Source: Babylonia areolata (taxonomy: Eukaryota; Mollusca; Gastropoda; Neogastropoda; Buccinidae). From it: a stretch of 64,000 bases of DNA. The DNA lies in the NCBI RefSeq assembly GCF_041734735.1, contig NC_134899.1, positions 5,953,649 to 6,017,648 of the forward strand, given 5' to 3'. Each line of letters opens with the position of its first letter. Position 1 is the stretch's first letter. The notes beneath the pieces were generated by a model. The model was given only the letters and a program-made list of their open reading frames with translations, searched no databases and was not told the origin of the DNA. Both the position numbers and the translations under genes were made by a program. Below, piece by piece: positions 23,090 through 35,648 of the stretch.

Positions 23090-23205
23090 CTGGGAGAGGG
23101 AGGGGGGAGTAAAAATTTCAGTCCTTGCAAGAATTGAACCTATAACCCTTGCTTCTTTGCCAAGCACTCTAACTCGGGCCACTGCTCCACCACATCTCAT
23201 GTACC
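23090..23205 (-). mobile_element. possible tRNA-derived SINE head
   Basis: On the minus strand a tRNA-like segment has an A-box-like cgagttagagtgcttgg and a B-box-like ggttcaattc. No family body is attached. Confidence 0.45.
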
Positions 23206-23324
23206 ATTGTAGTCTCTTGAACAGCAAAAACTGGTCATGGTCATGCCATACTGACTATAATTATACTCTAAGGAATTGCATGAAGTGGGCTGGTGAATAA
23301 ACTGCCACACATCCCTGGGAATTC

Positions 23325-23470
23325 CTGTCCATGTTCTTCATTCATGGGCTGCGACTCCCACATTCACTCCCATACACTGGTGGGCGTATAAATGTATGCA
23401 TGTTTTTACGCCAGCCATGTAGGCAGCCATTTTTGTTGTTGTTTTTTGGGGGGTGATGTCTATATCAAGC
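23325..23470 (-). mobile_element. SINE family C, 3' fragment
   Basis: Contains cttcattcatgggctgcgac and cactcccatacactggtggg, the complement of the family C tail. Confidence 0.6.
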
Positions 23471-23592
23471 TGAACAGTGTAACCAAACACTGTTCAGATA
23501 TATCAAATGCAAGTAAAAATATAGACAGAAAAAAGACTGAGTTAAAAATGTAAAACCAAAAGTCAGTGGATTGTATGTAAGCAACTGCTATT

Positions 23593-23619
23593 ATCTCTCT
23601 CTCTCTCCCTCTCTCTCTT

Positions 23620-23653
<34 letters not shown>

Positions 23654-23657
23654 ACAA
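23593..23657. repeat. CT then CA microsatellite
   Basis: A CT-rich run followed directly by (CA)n. Confidence 0.9.
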
Positions 23658-23814
23658 AGTCTCTCTTGCCCCTCTCTCACATGGTAGGGCTCCATCCGAA
23701 CTGAAGCAACACTGTATGCATCAGGTTGATGATGACAGTGAGGGAGAGCGACACAGCAAAGCAGAACACTCTTTGTAAGACAGGCAGGCAGGCAGACAGA
23801 TGATAGCATGACAA

Positions 23815-24180
23815 CTGAGCAGTTTGAGCACTGCACTTTCAACCTCAGGACCCTAGGTTCCATCCCCAGCTGTGCCTGATGGGTTAAAGGTGGAGAGTTT
23901 TCTGACCTCTAGGCCAGCATTGTTGTACAGATCTGATGCCTTGATCCCTTTCATGTGTATATACATCCAGAACACCAAGTATGCATGCTAAAGATACTGT
24001 AACCCATGCCAGCGTTATGCAGGTTGTGGAAACAATAACACACCCAGCAAGCACACCTGTAAAAATGGAATATGGCTGCCTAATGGCATGGAAACAAAAA
24101 GTACCATACAGTGATACACATGCAGCCCAGGAAGGCAAGCAGAAGATAGAGAGCAGAATGCACTGTCAAATTTGAATAAG
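23815..24180 (+). mobile_element. SINE family C copy
   Basis: tRNA-like head (ctgagcagtttgagcactgc, B-box-like ggttccatccc), body with gggttaaaggtggagag, taaagatactgtaacccatg and atggctgcctaatggcatgg. The extreme tail is lost. It ends about 65 bases from exon 27. Confidence 0.7.
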
Positions 24181-24245
24181 AATGTTTGAAACACACAAAA
24201 GAAAAAAAGACAGAAAGAAAAGACAAAGAAAAGGAATGCACTGAC

Positions 24246-24400
24246 TTGGTCTGAAAGACAGCAGCCAGGGCGCTGAAGCAGCCATCAGCCACCTCCTTCT
24301 GCCCCGTGTAGCAGCGGTCGATCACCCAGTCCAGCAGGCCCTGCACGTCCGGGTTGAAGTCCAGCAGCAGGTACACCGTCTCCTTTGCCAGCTCATAGAT
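24246..24400 (-). CDS. FRY: furry exon 27
   Basis: A 155-nt exon reading IYELAKETVYLLLDFNPDVQ, then GLLDWVIDRCYTGQKEVADG and CFSALAAVFQTK. Matches furry LLLELNPDQxNLxxWAIDRCYTGSxxxAxGCFxAIA. Donor gtcagt (+3 C) is confirmed by the join to EYPCDHV. Confidence 0.97.
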
Positions 24401-24464
24401 CTGTGTGCCCCACAACACCAGCCATGACTGACACATGTGCATGTACATGCTGCATCTTGAGGGA

Positions 24465-24768
24465 CTCTGCTTTCAACAACTGACAAGTTATCAGACTCTA
24501 CTTCAAACAACTGACAGGTTATCAGACTCTACTTTCAACAACTTACAGGTTATCAGACTCTACTTTCAACACCTGACAGGTTATAAGACTCTGTTTTTAA
24601 CAACTGACGGGTTATCAGACTCTGCTTTTAACAACTGACATGTTATGAGACTCTGCTTTTAACAACTGACAGGTGATCAGACTCTGGTTTCAACAACTGA
24701 CAGGTTATCAGACTCTGCTTTCAACAACTGAAGGGTTATCAGACTCTGCTTTCAACAACTGATGGGGG
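24465..24768. repeat. 31-bp tandem array
   Basis: About ten copies of a 31-bp unit (actctgctttcaacaactga plus caggttatcag), about 65 bases upstream of the exon 27 acceptor. Confidence 0.9.
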
Positions 24769-26778
24769 ACCAGCCCTGAGAGGCCCCTATGCAGTCCACT
24801 GGGTGACAAGCAACATGATTTGATCTGATTTGTGGGACTCCTTTAAACTCAGGTGCTAAAAGTTTCGTTTTCCCAAAGAGAGAGAATGATCAACAGGAAC
24901 AGTAACTCTGCTCCTTAAAAACAAGGCAAGGAAACACAACTTGGAGCCAAAGCTGCTGATCACTTCCTGTGAACTGGCACATAATCAGTCAGAAGGTACA
25001 GAGAAACACACCCACAAGTCCTCATCAAGGGAGGTCCCCAGTCCATTTACAGGCCATACATGTGACATATTCATACAGCAATTACAGCTGAGGAAATGTC
25101 TGATGTGCTCCTGACCTTGTTAAAACCCCGTTTCATCCCTGAAGGAAGAGGAATAAGCTTAAAAAGAAAAAAAATGTCTTGGTATATTCTGAACACATTA
25201 TCTATATATTTGGGTAATATCAGTTTCCTGGGGAAAAAATACTCCACGCAAACACGAGCAAATGGGTACACGCTCACACGCACAAAACTGACAGACAATA
25301 AATGCCTCAAACAAGCTTTTGCCCACAAGAAATAATGATACCATTGGATGCTTGTCGCTTTATATTCCATTATGTTTGTGTTCATGTTTCAATGATAAAT
25401 AGGACAGGAGACTGTTCATGTTTCCAAGATAAAAAAAGACAGAACATGAGTTAAACCTCTTTGATATCAGTGTCCACATAAAGACACCAAACAAAACAGA
25501 CACTTACAGGCCAAGACATTGGCAGTTTTTTAATCATAATTCCCAAATCTACCAAGAGAATAATTACATTTCAATATTTATCACAGTGACTGCTTGTCCA
25601 TTAGTTTCTTATTCACAATTCCCAAATGAAAAAGTAAGCTCACATGTCAATGCATATTACACAATGACTGCTGATTACCAGTTGTATTAAGAATCTGATA
25701 GAACTCCTTTAAACATTTACTTATTTGCTTTTGCTTCCAGCTGAGATGTTCTACTTAGATGCTTACAATATTCTGATGCTTTAAATCATCTGAATATTAT
25801 TCATACTGAAAATCATGGCTAAATAAACAAAAAGATGCTTTTCAAACAAGAATTTATTTTCAGAAATGGTTTCACTGTAGGTGTTTCATACAATTGAATG
25901 TATGTGCACATCCAAATGTTCTGAGAAAGATACTAACATATACAGGTGCACACACACACACAAACATGCATATACACACACATCCACACATCAGGTCAAC
26001 CTATGCTTTGGATCAATTAATATCTAGTTTGCGGTCTCCTTCCCATCAGTCACTCTCTCTCTCTCTCATACAAACATGCACACATACACACAAACCACAC
26101 ACAATCACAAGCCTACAATCAGTCTGAAACAATATCTCTTTTTAACCCATTAATTCAGTTTATTCTTTCACAAAAAGTGAAAGAAAAAAATAAAAAAATA
26201 AATCAAAACAAAAAGTAAACAAAATAAAACAACAACAAAAACCCAAATGCACAAACAAAACAACTCAACCCATGCACAAATGGTAACTCAACAACATGCA
26301 GGCTCCTTCACAATACTGATCCACACCAATCTCAAATTTCCCAACATTTACCAAAACATACACGCACGGCAATGATTTGGAGCAAACAAAATCAATCAAT
26401 CTGAACTCATCAACATGAACACTAGACAAATGATTGCAGTGACTTGGCGAGTTAATTAACATGTCAAAGCGCTGCATATGACCTATTCATAGAACACACG
26501 TTAATTCACCATATACAAGGTACGTGTCTTACCAGACTGAAAACAACTGATGACGACGATGACAGAAGCCAAACAGCAAACACCACAAGCTCGTTTACAA
26601 TACATAAAACACACACCCTGGCAATGTTCCTTAACGATACATACAACAAGAACACCCTAGCATCATAGCTGGAACACATGGAGGGGAGGGGAGAGGACAG
26701 AGAAAACTAGATGAGGATTAGAGCACAAGAAATGAGAACTGAACAGGGACAGGGAGCAGGTCTTCCCATGCCACTCAC

Positions 26779-26790
26779 CTTGGGTTTCAT
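26779..26790 (-). CDS. FRY: candidate 12-nt microexon
   Basis: Between ggctgtcag and gtgagtgg lie the 12 bases atgaaacccaag (Met-Lys-Pro-Lys). It is a multiple of three and both neighbours (exons 26 and 27) meet in phase 0, so inclusion would add four residues between DEK and IYELAKE without a frame change. It cannot be proved from sequence alone. Confidence 0.35.
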
Positions 26791-27449
26791 CTGACAGCCC
26801 ACAACAACACAACATCCAGCCGTTAATCAACAACCTCAGTCAACACCACACATCAACATCACACATACACGCACACACTCTTCTGCATGGTAATACTCCA
26901 AACAGTTAACACGGCTGCAAGCTAATACAGCTACAAATCTGTTAACATCGTTGCACTGAAACGGATTTTCTTTCTCTTTCCTGAGCCCTCCAAAACATAC
27001 AAGGTATCTGTTGCTTCACACACTGACACCTGGAGGCACTCATCTCCAACTTAAACAGCTTTGATAAAAATCCACACACGTTAAAAAAAACGACAACTAA
27101 ACATAAAATTCACTCAAAATATTTAAAACAGGAGAGCTGTAGTGTAAAATTCACTTCATTTATGTTAAGTCAAAGATATGGAATTAAAACTATAGACAAC
27201 CTGCACTGCTGAAACAAATAGTGACTATAGCTCACACAGGAGACATGGGTCCTTTCTGAAAATTCTACTTTTTTTATATATATATATACCAACGATATAA
27301 CTGTTTTCACTCTACCAACCTGAATCTCAAAATCAAAGTGTTATTCACATTATTGAAAAAGTCTTCCTTTTTCTGTATAATATGTTGTGATGAAGAGAAA
27401 AAGAAGAAAATCTGTATAAAAGCATATGTATGCATTTGTGCATGCATGC

Positions 27450-27451
<2 letters not shown>

Positions 27452-27496
<45 letters not shown>
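27452..27496. repeat. (GT)n microsatellite
   Basis: About 22 GT units in intron 26. Confidence 0.95.
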
Positions 27497-27497
<1 letters not shown>

Positions 27498-27987
27498 AAA
27501 TGCTATATTTGTGACTGCTTTTGCAAATGCATGCAAACACCTGGTATATCAGGATATGTATGCACACACAAGTACACCCACAGGTGTGCGTATGTGAAGA
27601 AATATGCAGACGCATGTGCATGCACACCAGGTCATGTCCATGTACATGAAGTAGCAAACCACAAACACCCATGTGAACATCAGGCTGCAGACCTGGTCAC
27701 ATGTTTGCACAGGAATGTTTTTTTCTACATGTATGAACTGGAAGAGAAAACTGAACAGAACAAGAAGAGAATCATGTCATGTGAATAACAACCTTCTGTT
27801 GTTGTTGTTGCCAGTGGAGTGGAATTTAACTTAACGTCCCATCACACAGGTGACTGTGGACATTTTGTTAAAGAATTGATTTTCACATTTGAATGTTCTT
27901 GTATAAGAGGTAGAGGTGGTGGGGTGTTGAATGGTGAGCTGGTGGAAACCAGACTGAAGGAGGGTGGAATCAATATTGTTGTTTACA

Positions 27988-27989
<2 letters not shown>

Positions 27990-28050
<61 letters not shown>
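27990..28050. repeat. (AT)n(GA)n compound microsatellite
   Basis: A short TA run followed by about 25 GA units. Confidence 0.95.
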
Positions 28051-28052
<2 letters not shown>

Positions 28053-28326
28053 CTTTGACAGTAAATCCCAAAATTAAAAAAACTAGACACTGCACCACAA
28101 GCCTATAGGACTCAATGGATAAAGGGACAATGCATGATGTGCTTCTTTCATTCTTCAAGGAAATGAATTACATCTGGGCTTAGATTTGTTATTCACTAGA
28201 TCAATATATATATACTATGTATGTATATATATAATACACACACAACACACACACACACACACATTAACAATCAGATCAGGCTGTATGCCCGCTGCCCCCC
28301 TGCCCCCAAAGCCACCACAGCAATCA

Positions 28327-29395
<1,069 letters not shown>

Positions 29396-29504
29396 CTTCT
29401 GTCCAGGGTTCCAAATGTGAGGCTGAAGTGACCACTCCAGTTGGCAAAGAGGTGGAACAGGCTGTACCGTAGCTCTCTGGACAGGAGAGTCTTGCGATAC
29501 TCCA
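29396..29504 (-). CDS. FRY: furry exon 25
   Basis: A 109-nt exon reading MEYRKTLLSRELRYSLFHLF then ANWSGHFSLTFGTLDR. Matches furry RRxLFPQQSLRHxLFxLFSxWAGPFSIMFTPLDRYS. Donor gtcggt (+3 C); the Met is internal, not a start. Confidence 0.95.
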
Positions 29505-29510
29505 CTGCAA

Positions 29511-29566
29511 GCACACACACGCATGCACACACACGCACACACAAACACACACACACATACATGCTG
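29511..29566. repeat. (CA)n microsatellite
   Basis: CA repeats with G interruptions immediately upstream of the exon 25 acceptor, within its pyrimidine tract zone. Confidence 0.9.
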
Positions 29567-29929
29567 TCATCAACCTTTGAGGTGAAGTGGGCAGAAAGGC
29601 CAGCCATGACAACAAACCATCTTTCAGCAGCATGCACCCACACTGAAAAATACTATCCGTTGTCCTTGGGCTCATGCAAAGTCTTTGCTTTTATAGGCAA
29701 CCAACACCTGTTTCTCTTTTCTTAATTCTTTTTTTTTATGAACAGGTATAGAATATATTGAAAATCAGTGAATAATAATGGATAACATCACGCCTCCTGA
29801 CTTGTATTTCTCCCAGTAGATTAATTCTAAGCCATTCCAGAAAGTTTCCAAACTTGGGCTTTTATCATATCCATGCATCGAATGCTACCTGTTTGTTCAA
29901 ACCATTTTACATGAGCCAGTCAAACAATT

Positions 29930-30133
29930 ACACACACACAGAGGTGCGATTCACATACACACACACATATGCACACACAGATACAAACATGCACACACAG
30001 AGGCAAATACACACACAAACATACATTTACACACACACACACACACACACACAAATATGCGAGCACACACTCCCGCACACACACATATATGCACACATGT
30101 ACACACACACAAACACACACACCACACACACAT
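29930..30133. repeat. (CA)n tract joining the exon 24 donor
   Basis: Interrupted CA repeats that continue up to the exon 24 donor (gtatgtgtgtgtgg), so the splice site is built from the microsatellite. Confidence 0.9.
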
Positions 30134-30135
30134 AC

Positions 30136-30308
30136 TAGGAGTGTTGTTGATGAGATGCTGCAGAAAACAGCTGAAGTGAAGGCGTATCTCCTGCAGGATG
30201 GGCAGGTCACGATCGTTCTCTCCCTCCAGGTACTGTCTGGCGCCGTCAATGTAGTCCACAAACATGGACGTCAACTGACCCGTCTCCATGTCAATGGCGC
30301 CCGCCTCA
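30136..30308 (-). CDS. FRY: furry exon 24
   Basis: A 173-nt exon reading EAGAIDMETGQLTSMFVDYI, then ARQYLEGENDRDLPILQEIR and LHFSCFLQHLINNTP. Matches furry EYVDLTRxLLEAENDKxxxxLKDIRxHFSAxVxNxIQxVP. Confidence 0.96.
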
Positions 30309-31500
30309 CTGAAAACAGGCCGCACTGTCTGTCAGTGTGTGTGTGTGCATACATACCACCCTGTTACAACACCAGACAAAAACACTGTGCTGGCTGAAAA
30401 CAGTGTCATTCACTCTTTCACTCCTGCTTCACGGTTTTCTGGTTTACAGGAATCTTCCCTTCATTTCTGGGGGCCTGAAAACCATGCAGCAGAGAATTCT
30501 CACTTTCCTTCCTAAGGCACGGGAAATCGGTTCTCGTGGCAAGCGCTTTGAACTTCACGCATCAGCACACAAGATCTATCCTTGACCGGGTCACTAGCAG
30601 AGCAGAGTTCATCAGCGGAATGGATGCCAGACACCCCCCTCCCCCTGTTCCTCCCTGGGCTGTGGGAAAGTGGCCACTGCTACATTTTTGTTGTGCTGTG
30701 TAGATACATATGCACAGAAAATGGATTGTGTAGAAAATTTCGATTTGATCTGTTACAACTGAATGAAGAGGAGAGAGTGCAATTAGCTAGCTGTTGCTAC
30801 AGAAACACAGATAGCAGGTGATGAAAAGTTCAAAAAGTGCAAGTGTGAAAATTGTGGTGTATATTTGTGCAGTAACTAGCATGACTGTTTCAAGGTATAT
30901 CACATACATGTTACCTTTGTGTGACGTATTACGTGATGATTGTGACACTGACATGTGTATGTAAAGAAAGTTTTGTTTGTGAATAGTTCATGTTCAAGAA
31001 CTGTGTAAATAATAATCTGATTCTGGCTCTGTGACCGCTTGTGCAGTGAAAGGCATATGTACTCTTTAAGACAAACTCCAAATCATTCATGTGGTAAGGT
31101 CAATTGCATTAATAATAGTGACAGTTTTTCATTGAAAAGACCAGCAGTGTAGCACTGAGATACATATGAGGCACTATGTGGTGAGTGCCTGCAAGCAAGA
31201 CACTGTCCTGCATGTGGTACCTCATTGTATGCATTGTGTTTGACCACAAACTCACCTGTTTTACACCTGAGTGTCACCAAAGATGTCACAGACAACTTAT
31301 CACATCAATTCTGTAGACAACAGTACATGACAATCTTAAGTGAACTGTAATGAGCCGCGTTGCCGAAGTCTCTGAAATAAGTACCGTTTTGTACACTCTT
31401 CTCTAAATCCAGGAATGAAGGGAATATAAGTACCATAGGAATCTGGGATCAAGGGGAAGTAATGGTTCATAAAAACAATAGGAAAGGAAGAGTTACACCT

Positions 31501-31684
31501 GAACCCTCTGTCTGGTGGTGACGAGTACGCTCATCACTGAGGGGCTGTCACCTCACACAGCTGACCCTCTGTCTGGTGGTGACGAGTACGCTCATCACTG
31601 AGGGGCTGTCACCTCACACAGCTGACCCTCTGTCTGGTGGTGACGAGTACGCTCATCACTGAGGGGCTGTCACCTCACACAGCT
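31501..31684. repeat. 61-bp triplication
   Basis: Three nearly perfect copies of a 61-bp unit (ggtggtgacgagtacgctca with ctgtcacctcacacag). Confidence 0.95.
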
Positions 31685-32106
31685 GACACTGTCCTTGCAG
31701 GTCAGGTTGTCAAACCATCACTGTGTATTCCTTCCCCTTCCTCCAGGGACTGACTGCATGACTGCTGATGTCTTGTTCACCAAACCCAGCTACACTAAAT
31801 TAATTCATTTATTCCTACAGCCATTCGCGCACACAATCAAAACATCCAATACACTAAGTGAACCCTCCCACCCCCCAAGCCCCCTCGCCACAGCAACACC
31901 TGAACTTCACCAGCAGACGAGTGTATGGGAGCAGACATTATGCGTGCATGTGGGACTGAGCGGGTGAGCACGGGCAAGCAAGCATTTGTGTGTGTGTGTG
32001 ATCGGAAGTGATTTTTAAATATTTTCTTATTTTACTTGGATTTCATGTATCTTAATGTTAATGTTCTAATCTTACTGGCGTGACATATGTTATGTGCATG
32101 CATACG

Positions 32107-32107
32107 T

Positions 32108-32178
<71 letters not shown>

Positions 32179-32251
32179 ATTTTACTTATATATACGATTT
32201 ATTCCCTTGATGTTTTTATTTATGTATTGTTGTACAATACCTTATGGTCTT

Positions 32252-32308
<57 letters not shown>

Positions 32309-32460
32309 ATGTGTGTGTATGTGTGTGTGGGTGTGTGTGCGTGCGTGCGCGCATGTCATTTTTAGTAATCTTATACCCTTTTTTTTTGTTGGATGTTTTC
32401 ATTTGTTAATATTGTTGTGCAATACCCTATTGTCTTAACATGAGTATGTGTGTGTGGGGA
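32107..32460. repeat. duplicated 90-bp segment with two (GT)n blocks
   Basis: Two GT runs (32110-32178, 32254-32340) each adjoin related sequence: ttgtacaataccttatggtc at about 32229 and ttgtgcaataccctattgtc at about 32413. Confidence 0.8.
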
Positions 32461-32479
32461 GTGGGGGGGTTAGTATATC

Positions 32480-32632
32480 GTCAGCTATTGGGAATTCTTA
32501 TTTGACTAGTTTTAATCTCTTCTTATGTTGCGCATGATTTTATGCCAGTGTTTACAATGAGCCTGTGATTGCACAACTTAATTTCCATGTGGATTAATAA
32601 AGTGTTTTTGATTTGATTTGATTTGATTTGAT
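32480..32632 (+). mobile_element. probable retroposon 3' end with (TTTGA)n tail
   Basis: Ends with catgtggattaataaagtgt followed by a TTGAT pentamer tail, typical of a non-LTR element or SINE 3' end. No coding part is visible upstream. Confidence 0.5.
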
Positions 32633-32829
32633 ACACTATTGCAACGTACACTAATGCCCACCATTTCAACTTCTGAACAAATTTATACTGCACTGAAATC
32701 ATTTTACAGAATCTTTTTGTTTTTTTCAAAGCGTTATGCATGCATGTGAATGACTGGTGTGAAAGTGCTTTATCTCTACACAAGATTCACCACTGTTTAA
32801 ATACTAATTATTACTATCAAGGGGTTAAA

Positions 32830-33140
32830 TGGCCAGACAATTAAATCACGGACAGACAGTAAATTAAATCATGGGCAGACAGTAAGTTAAATCATGGACA
32901 GAGAGTAATTTAATCAGACAGTAAATGAAATCATAGACAGACAGTAAGTTAAATCATGGCAGACAGTAATTTAAATCATGGGCAGACAGTAAGTTAAATC
33001 ATGGGCAGACAGTAATTTAAATCATGGGCAGACAGTAATTTAAATAATGGACACAGTAAATTAAATCATGGACAGACAGTAAGTTAAATCATGGGCAGAC
33101 AGTAATTTAAATCATGGGCAGACAGTAATTTAAAACAGGG
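32830..33140. repeat. 23-bp tandem array
   Basis: About 13 copies of a 21-23 bp unit (atcatgggcagacagtaatt taa), ending about 150 bases from exon 23's donor. Confidence 0.9.
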
Positions 33141-33287
33141 CTGGCTCAGAAAGGACATGGGTACTAAACATCCATAAACTGTGCCTGCAACCACACAGGC
33201 ATTTCACAAGGATACACCCAAAACAATTATCCTACAAACAGAACAAAACACACAGCACAAAAAGAAGAGTGACCTAAGGGCTCTGAC

Positions 33288-33437
33288 CTCTGACCAAACA
33301 CCTTGTTTTCCGCCAGCAGCTGGAAGATGTGAGCAAGCTGCACCCTCAGCAAGTCCCGCTTGCGTCGTCGACGCAGGTTGTCCTGCTTCCGGTCAATGGC
33401 TTCCTTCAGGTAAGGCAGCAACTCCTCCGCCAGTTCC
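33288..33437 (-). CDS. FRY: furry exon 23
   Basis: A 150-nt exon reading ELAEELLPYLKEAIDRKQDN, then LRRRRKRDLLRVQLAHIFQL and LAENKVFGQ. Matches furry [44 protein letters not shown]. The donor AG/gtcagag (+3 C) is chosen because only it keeps frame with exon 24. Confidence 0.94.
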
Positions 33438-33450
33438 CTGAAACACACAC

Positions 33451-33454
<4 letters not shown>

Positions 33455-33484
<30 letters not shown>
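33455..33484. repeat. (AT)n microsatellite
   Basis: About 14 AT units just upstream of the exon 23 acceptor. Confidence 0.9.
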
Positions 33485-33489
<5 letters not shown>

Positions 33490-34060
33490 CACACACATAA
33501 TTAAAATGATTTAACAATAAAATTTAAAAAAATTAATGCTAACTGAAATAAGTTCCAAGTCCGAGCAATAAATGTTCAATATATTCTAACTTTCCATACC
33601 ATCCAAGCAAAGTTTTGTAAAAAATATTAGGCAGAAAAATTCTGAATCAAAACAGTTGATTTCAATAGATTTTCCATGCAAAGGAGTGGAAGGATGAGGT
33701 ATTTGTTTACTGGTGAGCGAAAAGACCGGTAGATGTGCACATCACAGGCTTGAGTTGAACGACTTTTTGTGCATACACACTGTGTGTATACCGAGTGTCA
33801 GACACATCAGTTGATCCTTCCATCAGTGCCTACATTGGTTTTATTTTTTTGTTTGTTTGGTTTGGTTGTTTTTTTCAACCCACACAAAACTCACACTGTA
33901 AACAAATGTGAGCTGTACATAATTTTCTCCCTAAAATTTGTTTGACAAACATACTTACTGTGACTCATAAATATGAGTTGAAGTTATTAGTTAACCTGCT
34001 AAAAAAATGAGCACTTTAAAGGGCAATGGTAGGAAATTACCAGAGCAATGCAAAAAGAAC
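33485..34060. other. intron 22 spacer
   Basis: AT-rich; no recognised element. Confidence 0.7.
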
Positions 34061-34262
34061 AATAACAAAACACAGAAAACAACAATAATACACAGCAATA
34101 ACACAAACACAGGAAACAGCAATAACACAAACACATATAACAGCAATAACACAAACACAGATGACAGCAATAACACAAACACAGATAAGAACAATAACAC
34201 AAACACATATAACAGCAATAACACAAACACAGATAACAGCAATAACACAAACAAAACAACAG
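34061..34262. repeat. AAC/ACA-rich array (about 22 bp unit)
   Basis: Copies of agcaataacacaaacacaga with small changes. Related looser copies continue at 34440-34830. Confidence 0.85.
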
Positions 34263-34289
34263 GAAAACACAGACAATAACAATAATATC

Positions 34290-34436
34290 TGTAGCTCCAG
34301 TTTCATGGAGGTGTCAAAGTGTGTGGACCAGTCCATACACATTAAACCACATCCACATCGAGAGAAGAAAAAGGGAGTGGATGACTGACATTTGCCATAA
34401 ACCTGACATGCTAGTCAGGCCTTGACAGCCTATCCT
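34290..34436 (-). mobile_element. SINE family B, 3' fragment
   Basis: ccagtttcatggaggtgtca, gtggaccagtccatacac and gctagtcaggccttgaca are the complement of the family B end; strongly diverged. Confidence 0.6.
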
Positions 34437-34900
34437 ACAGCAACAACACACACACAACACAAACATAAAAACAAGAAAAAAGATAACAGCAACAACACAT
34501 ACACACACACAACACAAACACACACACAAAAAGAGAACAGTAACAACACACACAACACAAATCAAAAAACAAGAAGACAAAGATTTCAGCAATAACACAC
34601 ATGCAACACAAAAACAATAAGAAAAAAAAGATAACAGCAACAACACACACACACAACACAAACACAACAACAAGAAAATAAGAAAAGAAAACAGCAACAG
34701 ATGCACACAAAACACAAAAACAGGAAAACAAAGATAACTGCAATAACACTCACCGAGTCACACAACACACACACACAACAGCACGACAACAGAAGTAACA
34801 TCAACGACACAAACAACACAAACAAAACAAAAAGAAAACAAAGATAAGAACAACACCCCCCCCCCCCTCACCCCACAAACACACACACAAACACAAGACG
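34437..34900. repeat. AC/AAC-rich low-complexity tract
   Basis: Imperfect repeats of aacaacacacacacaacaca with AAGAAAACAAAGATAACAG spacers, a C run at 34857-34868, ending near the exon 22 donor. Confidence 0.85.
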
Positions 34901-34923
34901 ACAATGCCGGCCAAAGGACTGAC

Positions 34924-35085
34924 TTGAAGACAGCAGGGTTGCAGCAGCCCATGCCGTTGACCACGGTGTCCCTCATGTCGGAGTTCTCACACTTCATCTG
35001 GGCCACCAGCAGGCGGAACAGGTTGCTGGCCGTGATGCTCGACCTCGACTCTGATTTGTCGCTCTGCGCAGTATCTGGTGATGAC
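34924..35085 (-). CDS. FRY: furry exon 22
   Basis: A 162-nt exon reading SSPDTAQSDKSESRSSITAS, then NLFRLLVAQMKCENSDMRDT and VVNGMGCCNPAVFK. The second half matches furry KxLVPLMRxESxxITESLVLGxGRTNxxVFRELVEEL. Donor gtcagt (+3 C), confirmed by the join to ELAEEL. Its first half has a diverged copy just upstream. Confidence 0.95.
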
Positions 35086-35174
35086 CTGTGGAGAAAAGCC
35101 CCCAGGACAAAAATGTATGCTTAAATATGTTTCAGGTATGCTTTATTGCCTGCTCTTCAGAAGATGACAGCCTT

Positions 35175-35265
35175 TTATTCTTTTGGTTTTTTTTCGAGAG
35201 AGAGTCTGAAAAGTTTGCTGGACTTCGACTCCACTTTGTCGCTATGGGCAGTCTCAGCTGATGAC
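35175..35265 (-). CDS. FRY: exon 22a: duplicated half-exon, possible alternative last exon
   Basis: A second version of the exon 22 start: after tttttctcctcag it reads SSAETAHSDKVESKSSKLFR then LSLEKKPKE and a stop. It parallels SSPDTAQSDKSESRSS...NLFRL of exon 22, with mainly conservative changes. Entry phase is the same as exon 22. No donor precedes the stop; AATAAA occurs at the stop (35174-35179) and 33 bases further (35142-35147). It is either a decaying duplicate or an alternative terminal exon that would cut furry at about half length. Confidence 0.5.
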
Positions 35266-35284
35266 CTGAGGAGAAAAACGATGA

Positions 35285-35342
35285 TGATATGGATGCTTAC
35301 TTTGCGAATATCCTTGGTCAGAGACCAAACTCTTTTCAAAGG
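35285..35342 (+). repeat. dispersed repeat E, diverged piece
   Basis: atatggatgcttactttgcg and tccttggtcagagaccaaac resemble the repeat at 28958. It sits in the intron between exon 21 and the duplicated half-exon. Confidence 0.45.
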
Positions 35343-35648
35343 GATAAAAATGTGTGCTTGAGTTTCTTTCAAAGAATGGTTTTATAGTCTACTCTTTCCT
35401 TTTTTTACAAAGAGAAAGAGTTTGAACAGTTTGTTTTTCTTTAATTCTTAGATAGAAATACATACGGTACTGTTAACTCAGAAAATATACAGTATCATAT
35501 ATTCAATTCTAAGATACAATACACACAGAACTGTTAACTCAGAAAATACACACATACATATCCACACACAACACACAGACACTCTCACACACAGTCACCC
35601 TCCCACCGTTCCACCCACACCCACAAAGCATTAAGAGTCAGCCCTGAC

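Larger units (their letters stand above)
30309..33287. other. intron 23 (3.0 kb)
   Basis: Holds a 61-bp triplication, two GT blocks within a duplicated segment, a (TTTGA)n retroposon-like end and a 23-bp tandem array, each listed separately. 30.4-31.4 kb has GC-richer sequence with short open frames (for example LLQLNEEERVQLASCCYR at about 30745) that I cannot assign. Confidence 0.6.

Noticed and set aside
30582-30821. 79-codon plus-strand frame with LLQLNEEERVQLASCCYR
   Set aside because: Looks somewhat protein-like, but no family is recognised and no supporting splice or promoter signal is visible; left unassigned.
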